Shown here in pieces: positions 1 through 7,672 of a stretch of 47,947 nucleotides of DNA. Position numbers and translations under genes: made by a program. The notes under the pieces were generated by a model. That model did not search any database. It had not been told where the DNA came from and saw only the letters and a list, made by a program, of their open reading frames with translations. Each line of letters starts with the position of its first letter. Position 1 is the stretch's first letter. Origin of the DNA: Pseudaminobacter soli (ex Zhang et al. 2022) (GTDB lineage: Bacteria; Pseudomonadota; Alphaproteobacteria; Rhizobiales; Rhizobiaceae); assembly GCF_014595955.1 (NCBI RefSeq), contig NZ_JABVCF010000025.1, positions 1 through 47,947 of the forward strand, written 5' to 3'.

Positions 1-50
1 CTGATGGTACTTCGTCTCAAGACGCGGGAGAGTAAGTCGCTGCCAGGTCT
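1..50 (+). rRNA. rrf: 5S ribosomal RNA, 3' end only
   Basis: The first ~50 bases match from memory the 3' third of an alphaproteobacterial 5S rRNA: the block GATGGTACTTCGTCTCAAGA, then a GCGGGAGAGTA-type stretch, ending in CCAGGT, the arm that normally pairs with the 5' ACCTGG. The rest of the gene lies left of the window. tRNA-fMet about 100 bases downstream fits the usual alphaproteobacterial order 16S-23S-5S-tRNA-fMet, so the window begins at the tail of an rRNA operon. The exact 3' end (48-50) is approximate. Confidence 0.85.
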
Positions 51-148
51 GCTAAACGCATGGAATCTTCTCTTTACAGGATCGACTTCCGAAAGGCGGT
101 CGACGATGGCAGAATCGATCTCTTGTGTAGGCGGTTGCCTACGAATGG

Positions 149-225
<77 letters not shown>

Positions 226-229
226 GTTC

Positions 230-258
230 AAAGCCCGGCCGCGCGCCGGGCTTTTTGC
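230..258 (+). terminator. Rho-independent terminator of the rRNA/tRNA-fMet operon
   Basis: A 10-bp perfect stem (AAAGCCCGGC / GCCGGGCTTT) with the 5-base loop CGCGC runs into a short T-run, starting five bases after the tRNA CCA end. Its position fits termination of the ribosomal RNA operon. Confidence 0.85.
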
Positions 259-281
259 TTTTGGTCCTACGGCGTCATGGT

Positions 282-372
282 CAGGGTAGAGCAGCCTGCC
301 CGGAGGTAGCTCGTCGTTCGCGGGCTCACCATAACCTGAAGGTCGGAAGTTTAAATCTTGCCTCGGCAATCA
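282..372 (+). pseudogene. Decayed second copy of tRNA-fMet
   Basis: This stretch follows the intact tRNA-fMet from end to end but is broken. The 5' part (GTAGAGCAGCC), the D-arm GTAGCTCGTC, the CATAACCTGAAGGTCG anticodon/variable part and the AAATCTTGCC T-arm 3' side are recognisable. Extra bases are inserted in the D-loop (about 297-304), before the anticodon stem (about 315-321) and inside it. The acceptor stem no longer pairs and the terminal CCA is lost (AATCA). It is either a degenerated tandem copy or the scar of an element that duplicated the tRNA. Confidence 0.7.
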
Positions 373-419
373 AGGTTGCTGCACGCGAGAGCCGCTGCTC
401 GATCTCTGGCCTGCTACCG

Positions 420-860
420 GTCTTTCGGACCCATCCTTGAGCTGACATGGCTTGTTCCTCGAACTCGACGGACCCAGATTGCCATCGGCGAGTGCCTCGA
501 CCGAATATTGTAGAAGCGCTCGATGTAGTCGAACACGCCCGGCCCGGCGTCATTCCTCGTCCCGTAGACCTTGCGCGCCGTGCGTTCGGTTGTCAGGGAC
601 GAGAAGAATCTCCATGGCGGCATTGTCCCAGACTTTGCCTTACCGGCTCATCGAGCAGCTGCCGAGGTTGATCATCAGGCGTTGGAACTGCTCTTGAAGC
701 TCCGGCCGATTGCCATCACTAGCACCTCGTCCTGCCGGAATCGGGTGCTCGGGCTGCGGTTTGAGCCAGGCATGGAAGCCCGACCGGGAAATATACATCC
801 AGGTGGTATAGCCATGCTCGCGCAACCTTTTGTCGTGTGGAGCTTTGCCATCGCCTGGGG
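420..860 (-). mobile_element. IS3-family transposase (OrfB) remnant
   Basis: Read leftward, broken frames resemble an IS3-family OrfB. Around 750-830 is a segment containing SRSGFHAWL, like the SRSGFYAWL region near the OrfB start. Around 600-625 is a NAAMEILL-like piece (normally DNAAMESFF). From about 590 to 430 come the C-terminal blocks TERTARKVYGTR, FDYIERFYNIRSRHS and VEFEEQAMS. The middle of the catalytic DDE domain is missing and the pieces lie in different frames, so it is inactive. No terminal inverted repeats were found. It lies next to the decayed tRNA copy. Confidence 0.7.
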
Positions 861-872
861 TAAAGGCGGCAC

Positions 873-1217
873 ATGATAAAATCGTTCGCGCGACCTATTG
901 CATGGCTGCTGCTCGCCGCCATTCTGTATGTGACAATCTCGCCGATACAGGCGCGGCCGGTGACACATCAGCCCGTAAGCGTGGAGCGACTTGTTGCCTT
1001 TGGGCTTCTCGGCTTGGCTTTTGTGATCGGATACCCGCGACGCTGGCTTTTGGCTGCCTGCTTCGTCATTGGGTTGGCATTCGTGTTTGAGGCTGCTCAG
1101 CTTCTTGCTGCAACCAGGCATGCGCGCTTCGATGACGCCCTAGTGAAGGCGATCGGAGCGGCTATCGGGGTTACAATCGGGGTTACGATCAACCGGCTGT
1201 CGCTTCTTCGGCATTGA
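873..1217 (+). CDS. VanZ-like small membrane protein
   Basis: A 114-aa protein of mostly hydrophobic segments: a membrane helix at about residues 8-25, a conserved loop with RPVTHQPVSVERLVAF, helices at about 40-53 and 57-75, and a final helix at about 92-108. The pattern ERLVAFGLLG...YPRR...EAAQLL...RHARFDDALVKAIG is that of short VanZ-family membrane proteins common in rhizobia. The family is named after VanZ of enterococci (teicoplanin resistance); the role of these short homologues is unknown. ATG at 873 follows an AAGG about eight bases upstream. It is a lone gene, not in an operon. Confidence 0.75.
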   Translation: MIKSFARPIAWLLLAAILYVTISPIQARPVTHQPVSVERLVAFGLLGLAFVIGYPRRWLLAACFVIGLAFVFEAAQLLAATRHARFDDALVKAIGAAIGVTIGVTINRLSLLRH

Positions 1218-1462
1218 GCGGCCTCGAACATCATCGACCGGGGATCAACGGCTTGCGGCTAGTTCAAGGGCGCATGCCGTCCGCCTTTAGACGGCGCGAG
1301 GGCGCAGCCTGGTCAAGTCATGCTCGCATTGTTCAGATCCGGCGGACTGCTCGTGTCCCACGCCAGCTTGGCCGGCCCCGTGGAACCCTCCGGATCCCAC
1401 CCCCGCCCTATCGCCTCGTGGGCCCTAACGTCGTCCGTCCGCCATTCCTTTGAGCGACCAAG

Positions 1463-2047
1463 CTAACCTGCGACAACTGCCCACAGAAAGACTCCGGCTC
1501 CAACAAGACCAAGCGCTGCCGAACCCAGCCACGCAAGTCGCTTCCGCGTCAATGCAGCCACAGCGCCTAGGGCAATAGCGACCTGCAAAAGTGCTACGGT
1601 GTAGGCGAAGAAATGGTGGCGATGGATCAGGTCGTCGGCCTCCGTGTTCTTCGCGTCGCGCTGCTGTTCGAACGCCTGGGCGTTCTTTTGCGAATCCTGC
1701 TGCTCGTCCTTGTAGCGCGAGAGGTCCTTTTCGACGTCTGGAGAAGCCGGCTTCTCCATACTGGCAAGAACTTCCCTCTGGGAGCCGAGAACGACGGCCT
1801 TAATGCCTTTTGCCTGGTAGTACGCCCACTGGTCAGATGCTTGCGCCTGTAGCTGCGCAGCCTCGGTTTTGAGCGCGAGTGCCTCATTCACCGCGCTGCC
1901 GGCCAGCAATGAGGCCACTGCCGCCAAGGCGGCAAAGAGCGCAGTCGTCAATGCAATCGTGCGGAGGAGCGTGCTGCCCTGTTTCTCCACCTCCTCTTGG
2001 ACTGCGTCGTGGAGTTGATCGGTATCGATTTCGATCTCTTCGGGCAT
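1463..2047 (-). CDS. DUF4337 family membrane protein
   Basis: A 194-aa protein. An acidic N-terminus (EIEIDTDQLHDAVQEEVE) is followed by a membrane helix at about 28-50. A long Gln/Lys/Glu-rich region at about 55-142, including KDEQQDSQKNAQAFEQQRD, is likely a periplasmic coiled coil. Two C-terminal membrane helices lie at about 148-166 and 172-192. This hairpin arrangement and sequence match DUF4337, a family of unknown function in proteobacteria. No neighbour gives a functional clue. The ATG at 2047 starts a protein that begins in the usual family manner (MPEEIEI). Confidence 0.8.
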   Translation of the reverse strand: MPEEIEIDTDQLHDAVQEEVEKQGSTLLRTIALTTALFAALAAVASLLAGSAVNEALALKTEAAQLQAQASDQWAYYQAKGIKAVVLGSQREVLASMEKPASPDVEKDLSRYKDEQQDSQKNAQAFEQQRDAKNTEADDLIHRHHFFAYTVALLQVAIALGAVAALTRKRLAWLGSAALGLVGAGVFLWAVVAG

Positions 2048-3091
2048 GACCGTCTCGCGCCTGGGACCGCCTCACAGAAGATGGTGTTCTGTTCCAGGCA
2101 ATCCAGAGGCCCAGCGGCGTCCGACTTATGACGCTGGCGAGCCGCCGGCGTGCTCTATTGAAAAAGGAGGCCCGGTTGACCCCGACCAACGTCTTTGCGG
2201 ACGTTTCGCTGCGGGCTCAATTCAAATCCATGCCGCTTGAGTCTAGCCGCGGAAAACGTGGCCGGGCTCCACCTTCTGGCTGATCGCTCGAGTCATAGGA
2301 ATGAGTTCCTTTGCGGCCTTCTCCCAACTCGGGGCCGAGCCACGCACCGGCTCGGCGGAGGAGTTTGGGGAGGCGGAGTGGGAATCACTGCGCTATGAGG
2401 ACTGCCGGATGCGGCCACCTCGTCCATTTGCGGACGATGCTGAGAGTGCGAATCCTGCCCCATTCCAGGGATTCGTGCGTGGCCATTCGCCCACGCGCGT
2501 AGTCGTATATTCGACTGATGCTTGATGAGTTTTTGGGAAATGCTGCCAAGGCATTGAAAATCAGTGGTACGCCCAACGGGAGGCGGCGATGCCGGGCTGA
2601 AGGAACTGAAAAATAATGGCTTTTTGCTCGTCTCTGTAGCAGAATCGTAGCAAGATCCGGTAGCACGCGCAATCAACCTAGCCTGGAACGTGTGCCTGCC
2701 TTGCAGCTCTCATTTGGTAGCCGTTTCCATGCTTGGCAGACCGAGCAGAACCCCGTGCCCAGCGTAACCACCAACTGGTTGGATCAACGAGAGCCCTGGG
2801 CCGTGGTTTGTTAGTCTGAAGAGGTTGCGTTCCGCATTGGCCCTAACGAGGCACCCCGCTCGACTTCGGAACGACTGCTTTGCGCCGAACTCGGCCGTAG
2901 AGGCAAATTTTGCGTGCGCCCGGAAGCGGACGTTCCGGCGAGCGTGTAACCGAAGTCACCTTTGCACCGATATCGGCGATAGTGACAGGCTGTTTCTGCT
3001 TCCTGGAAGCAGACATGGGCGCAAGCGATCAACGCCGTCTTCGCTCCTCACGCCCACGCTTGCGTTCGGGGCAGTGCAGGGCTGAGTTTGC
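2048..3091. other. Gene-free stretch with repeat-derived sequence
   Basis: About 1 kb in which no open frame looks like a real protein on either strand. It contains one copy of a dispersed repeat (annotated separately, about 2885-3030). At about 2562-2578 (GGTACGCCCAACGGGA) it may hold the reverse complement of a tRNA 3' end, a possible old attachment site, but the similarity is short. Nothing else is supportable. Confidence 0.5.
2885..3030 (+). repeat. Dispersed intergenic repeat, copy A
   Basis: This stretch shares an ordered series of blocks with 31855-31998: GCCCGGAAGCG(A/G)ACGTTCCGG, then AGC.TG, then C.GAAGTCA, then GAT.TCGG, ending in a GGAAGCAGAC-like block. The core GGAAGCGGACGTTCC is an imperfect palindrome. 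Similar short intergenic repeats, which often give rise to spurious small ORFs, are widespread in rhizobial genomes; I recognise the type only from general knowledge. Confidence 0.65.
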
Positions 3092-3586
3092 CTATCTGAC
3101 GATACTTGAAGTGATCGATCCAATGACCTCCGATGCCTTCTGAAAAGCAGCATCGCGATCCTTTATGCCGTGACGGCGGGCAATGTAGTTGAAATCATTG
3201 TAAGCCGCCCAGACAGTACCGTCCTCGTCTTGCAACACGAGCAGGCGCACCGGCCAGTCGATTCCCGAAATCGGATTGGAGGTCATAAACTGGGAGCCGA
3301 GAGGCGGGTTGCCGAACACCAGTAGGGTTGAAGGTCGCAACTTGATCCCGGCATCGCCCGCCAGCTTGGACTGGTCGACGGAGAAGAAGAACATGATGCC
3401 TTTCGAGGCCACGTCCTGCTTTATCCGGTCAATCGTCTCGCTGAATGTGTAGGCGCTTTTCACCTTGACGATTCCGTTGTCCAAGTTTTGCCGACCGGGC
3501 TCTTCCGCTCTGGTGATGGCGGGCGAAAAAATGGGGGCAAAGAGGATGAGAACGGCGGCGCACAGGCCTGCAATTCGGGTAGCCAT
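3092..3586 (-). CDS. DUF302 domain protein, exported
   Basis: A 164-aa protein when started at ATG 3586, seven bases after a GGAGGAG ribosome-binding site; the longer frame starting at 3631 has no such site. Residues 1-27 form a signal peptide (MATRIAGLCAAVLILFAPIF...ITRAEE). The mature part reads as a DUF302 domain: VKVKSAYTFSETIDRIKQDV near the start, the core GIMFFFSVDQSKLA, LRPSTLLVFGNPPLGSQFM, and a C-terminal helix before the end. DUF302 proteins are small periplasmic or cytoplasmic proteins of unknown biochemical role. It is transcribed alone, leftward. Confidence 0.82.
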   Translation of the reverse strand: MATRIAGLCAAVLILFAPIFSPAITRAEEPGRQNLDNGIVKVKSAYTFSETIDRIKQDVASKGIMFFFSVDQSKLAGDAGIKLRPSTLLVFGNPPLGSQFMTSNPISGIDWPVRLLVLQDEDGTVWAAYNDFNYIARRHGIKDRDAAFQKASEVIGSITSSIVR

Positions 3587-3765
3587 GGAGCACTCCTCCG
3601 AGCTGCCACTCGTGCACCACGCACGAGCCACTAGAGCAGCATGAAGAAGGTCCCCTGCATGGTGAAATGCCGAGTCGCTCCCGATTTGATACCCGCCAGC
3701 TATCGTCCGAAACTTGCGCGGGTGGCATTGGGTCGACTGTGCTGGTCAGCCCTAAGCTCGCGGAT

Positions 3766-4707
3766 TCAGGATTCTCGCTCGACAGCCACCGTCTCCTTTC
3801 CGGACCGTGCGGCAATTGCCGGCTGGCCGAGCCAGCGTGCGCTCATCGCCTCCTTCACCAACACCCCGACCGCGGGCGAGTGCGGACGGCCGCGCACGGT
3901 CACGAGGTTGACCTCGCGCCAGAACTCGGGGTCGACCATGGGCCGGCATACCACCTGGGGATGCTTGGCACAGCTCTGTGTCATGAAGCCAAAGCCCAGC
4001 CCGGCGGCAATCATGGCCAGGATCCAATCGTCCCGTTCGCTCCGGTACACCGTCTCGCATCCCTCGAAGCCATGCTCACGCCATAGCGCGCCGGCATAGC
4101 AGTAGAACTCGCAGTTGATCCGGTTGAGGTAGCGATCGCCGGTTAGGTCGCTAGGCCGGATCGTGTTGCGCTGCGCCAAGGGGTGGTCGCGCGATACCAC
4201 GATCATGAATTGCTCCTGGAACAGGGGCATGTAGTGCAGGCGGTCATCCGGATTCTGGCCTGGAATGCAGTAGATCGCCATCTCGAGCTCCCCCTTCAGA
4301 AGCCGCTGCTCCAACTGGGCCGCACTGGCATCAATGACTTCCAGCTCAATGCCCGGGTGCCGAAGCTGCAGGCCGCTGACAAGGCCAATCAGTTCATCCG
4401 GCTGGATGGTGCACATAACGCCAAGCTTCAGGCTCGTCTTCTTGAGCTTGGTGAAGTCGAGTGCCTGTCGCTTGGCCTCCTGAGACTGGGCAAGTACCTC
4501 TTCCAGGTGTGGCCTGACCATGCGCCCAAGCTCCGACAGATGGGTGTTGGAGCGTTCCCGATGGAATAGAAGGCCGCCAAGTTCCTCCTCGAGCAGCTTG
4601 ATGGCTCTGGTCAGCGAAGGCTGCGCGACATTGCATCGCTCCGCAGCCCGCGTGAAATTCAGCTCCTCGGTCACAGCGAGGAAGTACCTGACCTGGTGCA
4701 TCTCCAT
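3766..4707 (-). CDS. LysR-family transcriptional regulator
   Basis: A 313-aa LysR regulator. Residues 2-60 form the winged helix-turn-helix (MHQVRYFLAVTEELNFTRAA, then VAQPSLTRAIKLLEEELGG). Residues 90-295 form the periplasmic-binding-protein-like effector domain (LKLGVMCTIQPDEL..., AGLGFGFM). It is divergent from the cupin gene at 4931; by the family rule it probably controls the rightward cupin-MFS-bdhA-patatin-bdhA2 genes and represses itself. A dyad with T-N11-A symmetry lies between the two (4830-4853). The effector is unknown, but the neighbours suggest a hydroxy acid or lipid-derived compound. Confidence 0.9.
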   Translation of the reverse strand: MEMHQVRYFLAVTEELNFTRAAERCNVAQPSLTRAIKLLEEELGGLLFHRERSNTHLSELGRMVRPHLEEVLAQSQEAKRQALDFTKLKKTSLKLGVMCTIQPDELIGLVSGLQLRHPGIELEVIDASAAQLEQRLLKGELEMAIYCIPGQNPDDRLHYMPLFQEQFMIVVSRDHPLAQRNTIRPSDLTGDRYLNRINCEFYCYAGALWREHGFEGCETVYRSERDDWILAMIAAGLGFGFMTQSCAKHPQVVCRPMVDPEFWREVNLVTVRGRPHSPAVGVLVKEAMSARWLGQPAIAARSGKETVAVERES

Positions 4708-4829
4708 CGGAGCATCCCTCCGATTTTGCTGACTGGCCCTTACAACGCCATCGGCCCTGCCGCATGCCGGGCTATCAGACTACCGCCGACGGGCCTGCTG
4801 CGTCGATAGCCGCGGGCTATGGAATCGAA

Positions 4830-4853
4830 GCTCACTCGGCATTTCCAATGAGC
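4830..4853. promoter_or_regulatory. Candidate LysR operator (T-N11-A dyad)
   Basis: The divergent spacer holds GCTCACT-N10-AATGAGC, arms matching at six of seven positions, with a T and an A eleven bases apart inside the dyad. This is the classical LysR-type recognition layout, about 120 bases from the lysR start and 80 bases from the cupin start. Seen in sequence; binding is inferred. Confidence 0.5.
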
Positions 4854-4930
4854 CCGGGCCTGAACGACCATGACGCAACCGCGTCTCGGGCGCCCGCATC
4901 CGGGAGCAGCGGAATAGAGGAGACATCGAC

Positions 4931-5428
4931 ATGCTGAACCGAATTCAAGGGACGTTGATGGTCGGGCAAGTACTTTCCGCGGCCGCTCTCCTTTGGGGGA
5001 CAATCCTGGTTGCCTCAGCAAACGCAGGGGAGTGTCCTGCAGACAAGATGAGTGCCGGCGCGCGCACCCAGGGAGAAACGCAGCCCAACGGCGTCACGGA
5101 TACGGTATTGGCTACGATCGATCTCTCGAAGGAGAAGGTGAACCTCGCCGATCGCCAGTTGCGGACCCGGAAGCTGGAAATCCAGCCTGGTGGCGTCGTT
5201 CCCTGGCATAGCCACGAGGACCGCCCGGCCCTGATCTACATCATCTCGGGGACGATCGAGGAATATGCGAGCAACTGCTCGGTCCCGATCGTGCATAAAG
5301 CCGGCGAGGTCTCCGTTGAGAAGAGCGGTGTCCAGCACTGGTGGAAGAACACGGGCACGACTCCCGTCGTGCTGCTCTCCTCCGACGTGTTCCACGACAT
5401 GCCCAAGGCCAACCCTCACGCGATGTGA
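4931..5428 (+). CDS. Secreted cupin-domain protein
   Basis: A 165-aa protein with a signal peptide (about 1-32, hydrophobic VLSAAALLWGTILVASANA, cleavage near AGE) and one cupin barrel. The first cupin motif is visible as PGGVVPWHSHEDRPALIYIISGT (given here in part: WHSHEDRP provides two His ligands and a downstream Glu), and the second as GVQHWWKNTG with the third His. Periplasmic cupins of this size bind a metal and may be oxygenases, isomerases or sensors; the substrate cannot be told. AGAGGAG lies nine bases before ATG 4931. It is the first gene of the probable LysR-controlled run. Confidence 0.82.
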   Translation: MLNRIQGTLMVGQVLSAAALLWGTILVASANAGECPADKMSAGARTQGETQPNGVTDTVLATIDLSKEKVNLADRQLRTRKLEIQPGGVVPWHSHEDRPALIYIISGTIEEYASNCSVPIVHKAGEVSVEKSGVQHWWKNTGTTPVVLLSSDVFHDMPKANPHAM

Positions 5429-5502
5429 CGAGTGCCTGCTTCGGCTGGTGCTCGATCCGTCAAGCCAAGCAGCAGCCGACTCTCCTGAGACAGGAGACAA
5501 AG

Positions 5503-6765
5503 ATGACAGTATCCAGCCAAGACCAAACACTATCGATGCAGCGCCATCATGGCGGCGCGCTCGAGCGGACGATCCTGATCGGCCTGATCGCCTTCCTGAC
5601 CGTGGTCGATCTGTTCGGCACCCAGGCCATACTGCCGGCTCTGGCCAGGAGCTACGGCGTGACGCCGGCGGCGATGGGATTCGCCGTTAATGCGACCACG
5701 ATGGGAATGGCGGTCGCCTGCCTGGCTGTCGCCTACTTCAGCCATCGGATCGACCGCAGGCGCGGCATACTCATAAGCCTCACGCTGCTGACGATCCCGA
5801 CCGCCCTTCTTGCCGTTGCGCCCAACCTCGCGACCTTCACGGTGCTGCGGATCGCCCAGGGGCTATGCATGGCCTCCGCCTTCACGCTCACGCTCGCCTA
5901 TCTCGGCGAGCATTGCAGCGCCACGGACGCAGGTGGTGCCTTCGCGGCCTATATCACCGGCAATGTCGCCAGCAATCTGTTCGGCCGGCTTCTGGCGGCG
6001 GGGCTGGCCGACCATCTCGGTTTGCCGGCAACGTTCCTGTCCCTGGCGGGGCTGAACCTTCTCGGCGCGGTGATCGTCTATCTCTGGCTCACGCAATCGG
6101 CGATGATGCCGGCTGGGGACGAACCCAGCCGATCGCCATACTCGATCTGGGTCGAGCACCTGCGCAACCTGCTCCTGCGATCCAGCTTCGCCATCGGTTT
6201 CTGCATCCTGTTCGCCTTCATCGGCACCTTCACCTACGTGAACTTCGTTCTGGTCCGCGAGCCGATCGCGATCGGTCAGATGTCCCTCGGGTTGGTCTAC
6301 CTCGTCTTCGCACCTTCCATCGTCACGACCCTGCTGGCCGGCCGTGCGGTTCAATGGTTCGGGACCCGAACCACCCTGTGGGGATCGCTGGCGGTTGCAG
6401 CACTCGGCCTGCCCCTGCTGGTCGTATCGAGCCTCCCCGCGGTCCTGTTCGGGCTGATGCTCGTGGGCATCGGTACCTTCTTCGCCCAGGCGACCACGAC
6501 GGGGTTCGTCAGCAGTGTGGCCACGACGGATCGCGGCTCGGCGAGCGGGCTCTACCTTGCTTCCTACTTTTCGGGCGGCTTGGTTGGCAGTACGATCCTG
6601 GGTCAGCTCTTCGATCGCCTTGGCTGGACGGCATGCGTTGCCGGGGTCGGAGTATCGCTCCTGATCGCCGCACTCCTCGCCATTCGGCTGCGACCCGAAT
6701 CCGAGAGGCCCTTGTCCGAGACAGGGCGCGACGCGCCGGCCTCGTCTCCGGCCGCTGTGCACTAG
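5503..6765 (+). CDS. MFS transporter (YnfM-like efflux family)
   Basis: A 420-aa major facilitator with about twelve membrane helices. After a ~20-residue cytoplasmic tail come helix 1 (ILIGLIAFLTVVDLFGTQAI), the motif-A-like loop between helices 2 and 3 (SHRIDRRRGI), and the central loop after helix 6 (about 205-225). ATG 5503 has CAGGAGA eight bases upstream, and the protein then begins just before the first helix; an earlier in-frame ATG at 5341 lies inside the cupin gene and is unlikely. It sits 74 bases after the cupin gene. It probably exports or imports the compound handled by the cluster; direction is not determinable. Confidence 0.85.
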   Translation: MTVSSQDQTLSMQRHHGGALERTILIGLIAFLTVVDLFGTQAILPALARSYGVTPAAMGFAVNATTMGMAVACLAVAYFSHRIDRRRGILISLTLLTIPTALLAVAPNLATFTVLRIAQGLCMASAFTLTLAYLGEHCSATDAGGAFAAYITGNVASNLFGRLLAAGLADHLGLPATFLSLAGLNLLGAVIVYLWLTQSAMMPAGDEPSRSPYSIWVEHLRNLLLRSSFAIGFCILFAFIGTFTYVNFVLVREPIAIGQMSLGLVYLVFAPSIVTTLLAGRAVQWFGTRTTLWGSLAVAALGLPLLVVSSLPAVLFGLMLVGIGTFFAQATTTGFVSSVATTDRGSASGLYLASYFSGGLVGSTILGQLFDRLGWTACVAGVGVSLLIAALLAIRLRPESERPLSETGRDAPASSPAAVH

Positions 6766-6837
6766 CCGTCTCCGGGGCTCGATAGCGACCCTCCGTAGAA
6801 GCCGAATGAGTCACCACAAGCCTGCAGGAGGATCATC

Positions 6838-7662
6838 ATGAACCTCGCCCACACCCAGCCAGGGACCGTTCCCGCGGGAGTTCTGGACGGTCAGGTCGCA
6901 ATCGTCACCGGCTCCACCAGCGGCATTGGCCTTGGCATCGCCCGCTCATTCGCAACTGCCGGAGCTTCGGTCGTCCTCAACGGCTTCGGCGAGGCCGACG
7001 CCATCAACGCCACCATCGAGGGACTGCAGGGCGAGACCGGTGCCAAGGCAGTCTATTCGGCTGCCGACATGACCAGGCCGGACGAGATCGCCGGGATGGT
7101 GGATCTGGCCCTGGAGACCTTCGGCCGCCTCGACATTCTCGTCAACAACGCCGGGATCCAGCACGTCAGCCCTATCGACCAGTTCCCGGTCGAGAAATGG
7201 GACGCGATTCTCGCCATCAACCTGTCCTCTGCGTTCCACACGATCCGTCTGGCCCTTCCGGCCATGCGACGTCAGGGGAGGGGCCGCATCATCAACATCG
7301 CTTCCGCGCACGCGCTCGTCGCCTCCCCGTTCAAGGCAGCCTATGTGGCTGCAAAGCACGGGATTGTCGGTCTGACCAAGGTGGTCGCTCTCGAGACGGC
7401 GGAGGAGAACATCACCTGCAACGCGATCTGCCCGGGCTATGTGTGGACTCCGCTGGTCGAGGCCCAGATCGAAGGCCAGGCCAAGTCCCATGGCATCCCG
7501 CGCGAGCAGGTAATCAGGGACGTGCTCCTGGCGCAGCAGCCCAACAAGCGGTTCGCCACCGTCGAAGAGATCGGAGCCTTCGCCACCTTCCTGGCCAGCA
7601 ACGCCGCGGCCTCCATTACTGGCGCCGCGCTTCCGGTTGACGGCGGTTGGACGGCCCACTGA
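6838..7662 (+). CDS. bdhA: D-3-hydroxybutyrate dehydrogenase
   Basis: A 274-aa short-chain dehydrogenase, oxidising (R)-3-hydroxybutyrate to acetoacetate with NAD+. The NAD-binding motif TGSTSGIGLGIA is at about 25-36 and NNAG at 103-106; catalytic Ser156, Tyr169 and Lys173 are present. The four residues known to hold the substrate carboxylate in the Pseudomonas fragi enzyme (Gln94, His144, Lys152, Gln196 there) are all present as Gln108, His158, Lys166 and Gln210. The AGGAGG-type site lies just before ATG 6838. The patatin gene follows after 10 bases, so the two are co-transcribed. It belongs to the polyhydroxybutyrate/ketone-body cycle. Confidence 0.93.
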   Translation: MNLAHTQPGTVPAGVLDGQVAIVTGSTSGIGLGIARSFATAGASVVLNGFGEADAINATIEGLQGETGAKAVYSAADMTRPDEIAGMVDLALETFGRLDILVNNAGIQHVSPIDQFPVEKWDAILAINLSSAFHTIRLALPAMRRQGRGRIINIASAHALVASPFKAAYVAAKHGIVGLTKVVALETAEENITCNAICPGYVWTPLVEAQIEGQAKSHGIPREQVIRDVLLAQQPNKRFATVEEIGAFATFLASNAAASITGAALPVDGGWTAH

Positions 7663-7672
7663 GGAGGACGCC

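Noticed and set aside
2562-2578. Possible tRNA-derived attachment site (GGTACGCCCAACGGGA)
   Set aside because: Only about 16 bases, no second copy in the window and no integrase gene beside it.
5341-5502. 54-residue N-terminal extension of the MFS transporter
   Set aside because: It lies within the cupin gene, has no ribosome-binding site, and the frame after ATG 5503 matches the expected start.
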